A DNA stretch of 5,724 bases, from NCBI GenBank assembly GCA_028868395.1, contig JAGWUO010000091.1, positions 1 through 5,724 on the forward strand, read 5' to 3'. Position 1 is the first letter of the stretch; every line of letters begins with the position of its first letter. The position numbers were made by a program, and so were the translations under genes. The stretch comes from Cytophagales bacterium. GTDB lineage: Bacteria; Bacteroidota; Bacteroidia; Cytophagales; Spirosomataceae. Shown one piece after another: positions 1 to 4,745 of this stretch. Below the pieces are notes generated by a model. The model was not told the origin of the DNA. It made no database searches and saw only the letters and a program-made list of their open reading frames with translations.

Positions 1-353
1 AAATCGAAACCAGCACGAGTAGGATCAAAAAAGGTCTGAGCGTATTTTGTCGCCGTATTTCCAATGTCTCCACGTTTCGCATCTGCGATGGAAAACACTT
101 CCTTAGGCATATAGTCCATCGTTTTCTGTAAACTTTCCCAACCCGCAGGTCCTAAAGCCTCGTAAAAGGCAATATTGGGTTTGTAAGCCACGGCATAAGG
201 TAATGTGGCATCAATTACGGCTTTATTAAAAGCAAAAATCGGATCTTTTTCGGTCTTAAAACGACTTGGAATCAATGAGATATCCGTGTCCAAACCGACG
301 CATAAAAAAGATCTCTTTTGTTCAATCTGCTTAATTAATTCCGCTGAATTCAT
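1..353 (-). CDS. pyrF: Orotidine 5'-phosphate decarboxylase (type 2 PyrF), N-terminal part, cut by the left edge
   Basis: Decarboxylates orotidine 5'-phosphate to UMP, the last step of de novo pyrimidine synthesis; a cytosolic TIM-barrel enzyme. Reading the minus strand from the ATG at 353-351 gives 117 complete codons, starting MNSAELIKQIEQKRSFLCVG and running open to the edge. Visible motifs are CVGLDTD (residues 18-24), the strand with YKPNIAFYEALG (57-68), and the signature DAKRGDIGNTA (91-101). The family's catalytic Lys-Asp-Lys-Asp set maps to K58, D91, K93 and D96. The YKPN..FYEALG wording and the spacing fit the longer type 2 (Mycobacterium-like) branch, usually about 270 residues, so over half of the protein lies outside the window. 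The start lacks a Shine-Dalgarno sequence, as is normal in Bacteroidota. The gene is transcribed divergently from rfbC and is probably driven by the minus-strand promoter at 408-438. Family assignment is secure; the C-terminal half cannot be judged. Confidence 0.95.
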   Translation of the reverse strand, partial: MNSAELIKQIEQKRSFLCVGLDTDISLIPSRFKTEKDPIFAFNKAVIDATLPYAVAYKPNIAFYEALGPAGWESLQKTMDYMPKEVFSIADAKRGDIGNTATKYAQTFFDPTRAGFD

Positions 354-373
354 AAGATGGAGGGAAAATGGCC

Positions 374-404
374 TTTGGAATAAGCCTAAATTGGATTAAT
401 TTTG
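374..404 (+). promoter_or_regulatory. Bacteroidota-type promoter for rfbC
   Basis: TTTG at 374-377, a 19-base spacer, then TAATTTTG at 397-404 match the Bacteroidota primary-sigma consensus (TTTG or TTG at -33, TAnnTTTG at -7). This is the best promoter match in the window. Transcription would start around 409-411, leaving a leader of about 30 bases before the rfbC ATG at 442. The transcription start is inferred, not observed. Confidence 0.7.
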
Positions 405-407
405 CCA

Positions 408-438
408 CAAATCTATCCCTTTCCCTGCCAAAAACCAA
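408..438 (-). promoter_or_regulatory. Bacteroidota-type promoter for pyrF
   Basis: On the minus strand, TTG at 438-436, a 20-base spacer, then TAGATTTG at 415-408 fit TTG...TAnnTTTG. Transcription would start near 402, about 50 bases before the pyrF ATG. The -7 box lies only 3 bases from the rfbC -7 box (397-404), which faces the other way, so the two polymerase footprints would collide. The -33 element is only the minimal TTG, which makes this slightly weaker than the rfbC promoter. Confidence 0.6.
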
Positions 439-441
439 CAA

Positions 442-981
442 ATGGAATTCATTACACAGCGTTTATCCGGAGTTATCGAGTGCATACCGACTAAATTTCA
501 CGACGAACGTGGATTTTTCTACGAATCCTACAACCAGAAGCGGTTCGCAGCGAATGGAATTCCTGAGGATTTTGTGCAAGACAACTATTCCTTTTCCACC
601 AAAGGCGTATTGCGCGGTTTACATTTCCAACATAACCCAAACGGTCAAGGGAAATTAGTGCGTGTCATGACGGGGAAAGCATTGGACGTGGTGGTGGATT
701 TACGTAAAGACTCACCTACTTTTGGGCAGCATGAAAAATTCGTTTTAGACGCTGATAAAGGGAATATGCTCTATGTACCCATCGGTTTCGCCCACGGCTT
801 TATAGCCCTGGAAGAGACCATTTTTGTCTACAAATGCACCAATTTTTGGAACAAAGAAGCGGAATCAGGGATTCGTTGGAATGATCCTCAATTAGGGATC
901 GAATGGGGCATTGAAAATCCCATTGTATCAGATAAGGACCAAATTCTACCCGATTTTGACCCGAATCATCCGATTTTTTAA
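442..981 (+). CDS. rfbC: dTDP-4-dehydrorhamnose 3,5-epimerase (RfbC/RmlC)
   Basis: Third enzyme of dTDP-L-rhamnose synthesis: epimerises C3 and C5 of dTDP-4-dehydro-6-deoxyglucose, feeding surface-polysaccharide assembly in the cytosol. The 179-residue product is full length for this cupin-fold family (about 180). Motifs in order: DERGFFYESYNQKRF (21-35), QDNYSFSTKGVLRGLHFQ (46-63), GKLVRV (70-75), VPIGFAHGF (112-120), VYKCTNFWN (129-137) and SDKDQ (163-167). From family knowledge, H61 is the catalytic base paired with an Asp in the SDKD segment (probably D166), Y130 is the likely acid, and K71 is the conserved active-site lysine. The loop before K71 reads NPNGQ where many homologues have a PPxAQ-like sequence, a mild deviation. 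The ATG at 442 puts the N-terminus where the family starts; no Shine-Dalgarno is present. The usual partners rfbA, rfbB and rfbD are absent here. It lies 25 bases upstream of pyrR and may be partly co-transcribed with it. Strict 3- or 5-epimerase relatives exist, but the rhamnose enzyme is most likely. Confidence 0.94.
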   Translation: MEFITQRLSGVIECIPTKFHDERGFFYESYNQKRFAANGIPEDFVQDNYSFSTKGVLRGLHFQHNPNGQGKLVRVMTGKALDVVVDLRKDSPTFGQHEKFVLDADKGNMLYVPIGFAHGFIALEETIFVYKCTNFWNKEAESGIRWNDPQLGIEWGIENPIVSDKDQILPDFDPNHPIF

Positions 982-987
982 TTAAAA
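976..987. repeat. 12-bp perfect palindrome over the rfbC stop codon
   Basis: TTTTAATTAAAA reads identically on both strands and spans the rfbC TAA (979-981). It ends 6 bases before the -7 box of the putative pyrR promoter, so it occupies that promoter's spacer/-33 region, where no TTG is present. It could be an operator half-site pair, an AT-rich promoter element, or chance in an AT-rich gap. With no loop and only A/T pairs it is not a plausible terminator. Confidence 0.3.
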
Positions 988-993
988 TTTTGA

Positions 994-1001
994 TATCTTT
1001 G
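994..1001 (+). promoter_or_regulatory. -7 box of a probable pyrR-pyrB promoter giving a leaderless or nearly leaderless mRNA
   Basis: TATCTTTG matches TAnnTTTG exactly and is followed by GCATCA and then the pyrR ATG at 1007, so the box ends 5 bases before the start codon. With the usual spacing, transcription would begin at or within a few bases of the ATG. No TTG lies at the expected -33 distance; that region is a run of T and the palindrome at 976-987. The promoter is therefore supported by the -7 element and its position only. Confidence 0.5.
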
Positions 1002-1006
1002 CATCA

Positions 1007-1549
1007 ATGACTCGCAAGCTGATTTTATCAAGCCCATTACTCGAAATAACCATCTCTCGGTTGTGTCAAGAGCTCATTGAAAATCAAATCAAGGATGTTG
1101 AAACCGTTATTCTAGGCTTACAGCCACGCGGAATCTTCTTTGCAGAACGTATCGCGAAAGAATTAAGTAAACACCTCGAAAAAGCCCCTAGTGTAGGAAA
1201 AATAGACGCTACCTTCTTCCGTGACGACTACCGTCGCAGAGAAACGGTATCGCCTAATTCAACCGATGTCCCCTTTTTAATCGAAAACAAGCGAGTTATC
1301 CTGGTAGATGACGTGTTAGCTACGGGCCGAATGGTTCGGGCAGCGCTGGATGCGATGAATAGCTTTGGGAGACCGGCTAAAGTGGAATTATGTGTCTTAA
1401 TTGACCGTATTTATAATCGAGATTTGCCGATTAACGCAGATTACGTGGGTAAAAGTGTGAATACCTTACCTACCGAAAAAGTACTCGTAGAGTGGACGGA
1501 ACAAGGCCACGAAGCGGACAGAATTTGGTTAATTCCTCAACCTGAATAA
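1007..1549 (+). CDS. pyrR: PyrR family: pyrimidine operon regulator / uracil phosphoribosyltransferase
   Basis: A 180-residue type I phosphoribosyltransferase of the PyrR family, which converts uracil and PRPP to UMP and, in Firmicutes, also binds pyr leader RNA to control attenuation. The PRPP-binding loop is clear: VILVDDVLATGRMVRAA (97-113), with acidic pair D101/D102 and the ATGR turn. Other family landmarks are LGLQPRGIFFAERIA (36-50), FFRDDYRRR (70-78) and LPINADYVGKSVNT (140-153). Length matches Bacillus PyrR (181). Compared from memory with Bacillus subtilis PyrR, the RNA-binding residue H22 corresponds to Q21 and R146 to N143, while K152 is kept as K149; the loop before DLP has one extra residue. 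RNA binding is therefore doubtful and the protein may act as an enzyme or by another mode of regulation. It is followed after 2 bases by pyrB, clearly one operon. A -7 box lies immediately upstream; there is no Shine-Dalgarno. Confidence 0.92.
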   Translation: MTRKLILSSPLLEITISRLCQELIENQIKDVETVILGLQPRGIFFAERIAKELSKHLEKAPSVGKIDATFFRDDYRRRETVSPNSTDVPFLIENKRVILVDDVLATGRMVRAALDAMNSFGRPAKVELCVLIDRIYNRDLPINADYVGKSVNTLPTEKVLVEWTEQGHEADRIWLIPQPE

Positions 1550-1551
1550 CT

Positions 1552-2472
1552 ATGTTAAAGTCGCCACACTTATTAGGAATCAAAGATCTGGATGAAGAAT
1601 CCATTCAATTGATTGTTAAAACGGCCAGAGAATTTAAAGAGGTTTTGAACAGACCCATTAAAAAAGTTCCTTCTCTGCGCGATGTGACGATTGCCAACAT
1701 CTTTTTTGAAAACTCCACTCGTACTCGATTATCCTTCGAATTAGCCGAAAAAAGACTCTCAGCTGACACGATTAACTTCTCAGCTTCAGGTAGTTCTGTT
1801 AAAAAAGGAGAAACCTTATTAGATACGGTCAATAATATCCTAGCGATGAAAGTCGATATGATCGTGATGCGCCATGCGAGTCCAGGAGCGCCTCATTATC
1901 TAGCGAAACATATTAAAGCCAATATCGTCAATGCAGGTGATGGAACACACGAACATCCTACGCAAGCCCTTTTAGATACCTTCTCTCTACAAGAAAAATT
2001 GGGCGATTTAGCGGGCAAAAAGATCGCTATTATTGGCGACATTTTGCACTCACGCGTGGCCCTATCCAATATTTACGCCTTGAAAAAACAAGGAGCTGAA
2101 GTTCGCCTTTGCGGACCTAGCACCCTGATTCCTAAACACATACAAAGTTTAGGCGTCGAAGTTTCCCACGACGTAAAGAGCACCCTAGCCTGGTGTGATG
2201 CTGCCAACGTGTTGCGCATCCAATTAGAAAGACAACAAATCAAGTACTTCCCAAGTCTTCGCGAATACTCGCAATTCTTCGGGATCAATCGCGCGATGCT
2301 GGAGGAATTACCGAAAGAGATCGTTTTAATGCACCCAGGCCCAATAAACCGCGGGGTGGAATTAAGTTCCGATGCAGCGGATTCGCCGCATTCCATCATC
2401 TTAGATCAGGTAGAAAATGGGGTGGCCGTGAGAATGGCTGTACTTTACTTACTTGCTTCTAGAGCTTCATAA
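1552..2472 (+). CDS. pyrB: Aspartate carbamoyltransferase catalytic subunit
   Basis: Condenses carbamoyl phosphate and L-aspartate to N-carbamoyl-L-aspartate, the committed step of de novo pyrimidine synthesis, in the cytosol. The 306-residue protein is complete. Carbamoyl-phosphate site: FFENSTRTRLSFE (51-63, STRTR at 55-59), the active-site loop SSVKKGE (81-87) and MRH (106-108). Further motifs are GDGTHEHPTQALLD (129-142), GDILHSRVALSN (162-173), and the aspartate-side residues in VLRIQLER (220-227, R222 and Q224) and MHPGPINRG (260-268). All expected catalytic residues appear intact, and these features separate it from ornithine carbamoyltransferase, which lacks the SSxKKGE and LRxQ patterns. 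It starts 2 bases after pyrR, so the two are co-transcribed and probably translationally coupled. No pyrI or dihydroorotase-like pyrC gene follows, so any holoenzyme partner must be encoded elsewhere. The last 28 bases overlap the end of the converging glycosyltransferase gene. Confidence 0.97.
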   Translation: MLKSPHLLGIKDLDEESIQLIVKTAREFKEVLNRPIKKVPSLRDVTIANIFFENSTRTRLSFELAEKRLSADTINFSASGSSVKKGETLLDTVNNILAMKVDMIVMRHASPGAPHYLAKHIKANIVNAGDGTHEHPTQALLDTFSLQEKLGDLAGKKIAIIGDILHSRVALSNIYALKKQGAEVRLCGPSTLIPKHIQSLGVEVSHDVKSTLAWCDAANVLRIQLERQQIKYFPSLREYSQFFGINRAMLEELPKEIVLMHPGPINRGVELSSDAADSPHSIILDQVENGVAVRMAVLYLLASRAS

Positions 2473-3443
2473 GCCAATAACATTTTTTGGGTAGAGATGT
2501 GATTTCCGCAGGCATAATGACCCAGTGGGCAATTTTTCTTGCCATGATCTCCACAAGGACGACAGTCTAATTTCTCAGACACCTCGATGATTTGACTTTG
2601 ATCTGCTAAAGGTCCAAAGCCGAAATCTGGAATAGTGGAGCAAAATAGCGCAACCGTGGGCACATTCACCGCAGAAGATAGGTGCATGGGGCCGGAATCA
2701 TTGACAAAATTACCCTTGCTTTGGGCAAAAATAGAAGTTGAAGCTAAGAGCGCGTGCTTCCCCGTTTCATTAAATATAGGCCAACCAGCACAGGCTTGCT
2801 CAATTTCATCCGATAAATGCTTTTCAGTAGGCGATCCCATCAACACGATCGCCTGATCACGAGGCAATAAATGGATAAAATCGATCCATTTCTGAATGGG
2901 CAATCGTTTCGTTTCCCACACACTTCCAGGAGAGATGCAGATGTAATTAGTGGCTGGAGCTAGCACTAGCGGAGGATTCAAGAAAGGTTTGTACACCTTC
3001 TCCCCTAACCAATCGCTCAATAAAGCTGTATTTCGTTCTACTTCATGGATCCCATTCCCAAAAGGGTGTGGATAGGACTTCGTAAAAAACCAGGAAAGTG
3101 GATTTTTGGCAAACCCAAAAACCTGCTTCGCACCTATCATGAGACTCAACAAACCCATTCCGAAGAATCGCTGTACCACGAAGACTTTATCGAAGGATTC
3201 TTGCTTTAAGTTGGTGCGCAAATCAAGCCATGAAGCACGTTTATTCGATTTATCATAGGTCCAAACTCGCTGTAAACAAGGATGGGTATAAGCCTGAAAT
3301 ATGGATTCATTCCCCTTCCGAACTAACAAATGAATGTCCGTTTCAGGGGATTCATTTCGAATTTTTTCCAGCAATGACGTTACTAAAACCGCATCCCCGA
3401 GGAAAGCGGTCTGAATAATTAACACCTTGGAAACTGGATTCAT
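2445..3443 (-). CDS. Glycosyltransferase family 9 (heptosyltransferase-like)
   Basis: A 332-residue GT-B glycosyltransferase of the ADP-heptose:LPS heptosyltransferase family (WaaC/WaaF-like), predicted to act at the inner face of the inner membrane in assembly of lipopolysaccharide core or another surface glycan. The N-terminal domain opens with VLIIQTAFLGDAVLVTSLL (7-25); D17 matches the catalytic Asp of WaaC-type enzymes. The C-terminal nucleotide-sugar domain has ISPGSVWETKRLPIQKW (170-186), with K179 in the donor-phosphate position, and FVNDSGPMHLSSAVNVPTVA (246-265) followed by LFCST. Near the end is a cluster of four cysteines (C294, C297, C305, C312) that resembles the Cys-containing tail common in this family. 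There is no signal peptide or clear membrane segment. Donor and acceptor cannot be told; Bacteroidota often use members of this family on sugars other than heptose. The start at 3443-3441 places the GD motif at the normal distance. The gene stands alone, convergent with pyrB and divergent from the M16 peptidase. Confidence 0.88.
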   Translation of the reverse strand: MNPVSKVLIIQTAFLGDAVLVTSLLEKIRNESPETDIHLLVRKGNESIFQAYTHPCLQRVWTYDKSNKRASWLDLRTNLKQESFDKVFVVQRFFGMGLLSLMIGAKQVFGFAKNPLSWFFTKSYPHPFGNGIHEVERNTALLSDWLGEKVYKPFLNPPLVLAPATNYICISPGSVWETKRLPIQKWIDFIHLLPRDQAIVLMGSPTEKHLSDEIEQACAGWPIFNETGKHALLASTSIFAQSKGNFVNDSGPMHLSSAVNVPTVALFCSTIPDFGFGPLADQSQIIEVSEKLDCRPCGDHGKKNCPLGHYACGNHISTQKMLLAYEALEASK

Positions 3444-3467
3444 AGAAGAAAAGGAAGCGATTAGCCA

Positions 3468-3502
3468 TAAAATTACTTATTTTTGAGACATTTTTCATCA
3501 AA
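3468..3502 (-). promoter_or_regulatory. Weak candidate promoter for the GT9 gene
   Basis: On the minus strand, TTTG at 3502-3499, a 23-base spacer, then TAATTTTA at 3475-3468 resemble TTTG...TAnnTTTG, but the last base of the -7 box is A rather than G and the spacer is at the long end. It is the best candidate in the 68-base gap for the minus direction. The plus-strand -7 box at 3478-3485 lies inside its spacer. Confidence 0.3.
3478..3485 (+). promoter_or_regulatory. -7 box of probable promoter for the M16 peptidase-hemW unit
   Basis: TATTTTTG matches TAnnTTTG and ends 26 bases before the ATG at 3512, giving a predicted leader of roughly 20 bases. No TTG is found at the expected upstream distance (TTA occurs at 3461-3463, too close), so support rests on the -7 box and its position in a divergent gap where a plus-strand promoter is needed. 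Confidence 0.45.
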
Positions 3503-3511
3503 ACCCCATTT

Positions 3512-4741
3512 ATGAATTCCATTCACCAGCATACCCTCTCTAACGGAATCACGGTGGTGCACAGACAAGTGCTCCATACAGAGATCTCGCATTTAGGGAT
3601 CATGTTGGACATTGGTAGTCGGGATGAATTAGCAGGAGAAGAGGGTTTAGCCCACTTTTGGGAGCATATGGCTTTCAAAGGGACGAAGAAAAAGAACAAT
3701 CTGCAGATCATAAACCGCCTCGAAGTTTATGGCGGAGAATTGAATGCCTATACGACGAAGGAGAAAATCTGCTTTCACGCCTCTATTTTAAGCCCCTATT
3801 TCGAACGGGCTTTGGAACTATTAACGGACATTACCTTTGAATCCGTGTTTCCTGAAAAGGAATTAGAGAAAGAACGTTCGGTCATTTTAGAGGAGATGTC
3901 GATGTACTACGACGCTCCAGAGGAAGCCATTCAGGATGATTTTGATGAATTATTATTCCCTAATCATCCGCTAGGTGTGAATATTTTAGGGACAACGGAG
4001 ACGGTTCAGGCCTTCCAAAAAAAGGACCTCGTATCTTTCATCGAACGCAACTTAGACACCTCACGTATTGTCTTTTCCTCCATCGGAAAATTAGATCCTG
4101 CCAAAGTTTTTGCCTGGGCTGAGAAGCATTTAGGATCCATTAAAGCGAAGAAGCAAATCGTAAAACGCATTACTCCTTCACCAATGATCCCACAGACGAA
4201 AGTCATCAAAAGAGGCATAACTCAGTCCCACGTGGCTTTAGGACGTCAATCCTTTGCCATTGAAAACCCGAATCGACTGGCGTTCTTCCTTTTAGTCAAT
4301 CTATTAGGTGGACCAGGGATGAATTCTTTGCTGAATGTTTCCGTACGGGAACGACACGGACTTGTATATTCAATTGAGGCGAGTTTAACTTCGTTTTTAG
4401 ACTCCGGTTATTGGGCTATTTATTTTGGTACTGAGCCTAATCAGGTCAATAAATCGCTAAAATTGATTCATAAAGAATTTGCCAAACTGCAAGAAAAAGA
4501 ATTAACTGCTCCTCAGTTGAAGAAAATTAAAAGTCAATTGAAAGGTCAATTAGCAATGGCAGAAGAGGGTAACCTCAATTTCATGCTGATGATGGCTAAA
4601 AACCTGCTAGATCGCGAGAAAATTGAGAGTTTAGACGAAATTTTTGAACAAATTGACCTCATAGATAGCACGCATATTCAATCATTAGCAAATGAAATGC
4701 TAGATCCAGCTACTTTGAGTTGTTTGATTTTCGAACCCTAA
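3512..4741 (+). CDS. M16B family zinc metallopeptidase
   Basis: A 409-residue insulinase/mitochondrial-processing-peptidase-like protein. The zinc site is intact: inverted motif HFWEH (H48, E51, H52), with E128 in ERSVILEEMS (121-130) as third ligand; 75 residues separate H52 and E128, the spacing of processing peptidases. E51 is the expected catalytic base. The N-terminal M16 domain (about 1-215) includes GGELNAYTTKEKICFHA (74-90). The second, inactive-type domain (about 220-409) carries LLGGPGMNSLLNVSVRER (264-281) followed by HGLVYSIEAS (282-291); R279/R281 and Y286 resemble the substrate-binding Arg/Tyr pair. At one full N plus C repeat it fits the roughly 400-residue M16B subgroup acting as homo- or heterodimers. 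No signal peptide is seen, so it is probably cytosolic. The substrate is unknown. No inactive M16 partner follows; instead hemW begins 4 bases after the stop, implying co-transcription. Confidence 0.93.
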   Translation: MNSIHQHTLSNGITVVHRQVLHTEISHLGIMLDIGSRDELAGEEGLAHFWEHMAFKGTKKKNNLQIINRLEVYGGELNAYTTKEKICFHASILSPYFERALELLTDITFESVFPEKELEKERSVILEEMSMYYDAPEEAIQDDFDELLFPNHPLGVNILGTTETVQAFQKKDLVSFIERNLDTSRIVFSSIGKLDPAKVFAWAEKHLGSIKAKKQIVKRITPSPMIPQTKVIKRGITQSHVALGRQSFAIENPNRLAFFLLVNLLGGPGMNSLLNVSVRERHGLVYSIEASLTSFLDSGYWAIYFGTEPNQVNKSLKLIHKEFAKLQEKELTAPQLKKIKSQLKGQLAMAEEGNLNFMLMMAKNLLDREKIESLDEIFEQIDLIDSTHIQSLANEMLDPATLSCLIFEP

Positions 4742-4745
4742 TTCG

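Noticed and set aside
205..399. 64-codon plus-strand open frame opposite pyrF
   Set aside because: It lies almost wholly antisense to the conserved PyrF coding sequence, shows no recognisable motif, and runs through the divergent promoter region.
368..658. 96-codon plus-strand open frame overlapping the start of rfbC
   Set aside because: It begins in the promoter gap and is out of frame with rfbC, whose protein matches its family from the first residues. The translation is low in motifs and looks like a frame shadow.
2073..2399. 108-codon minus-strand open frame inside pyrB
   Set aside because: It is antisense to fully conserved PyrB motifs, has no promoter or family signature, and is explained by codon bias of the sense gene.
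2451..2475. Possible terminator hairpin around TCTAGA at the pyrB/GT9 junction
   Set aside because: Only three base pairs form beyond the core (GCT with AGC), and no T run follows on either strand, so it does not qualify as an intrinsic terminator.
349..3520. Shared GAATTC at or just after the start codons of pyrF, rfbC and the M16 gene
   Set aside because: These are short matches arising from ordinary Asn-Ser and Glu-Phe codons after ATG; the surrounding sequence is not alike, so this is coincidence.
4006..4218. 70-codon minus-strand open frame with a hydrophobic stretch inside the M16 gene
   Set aside because: The start looks like a small membrane protein, but it is antisense to the linker and domain start of a conserved peptidase and has no promoter box; it is most likely chance.
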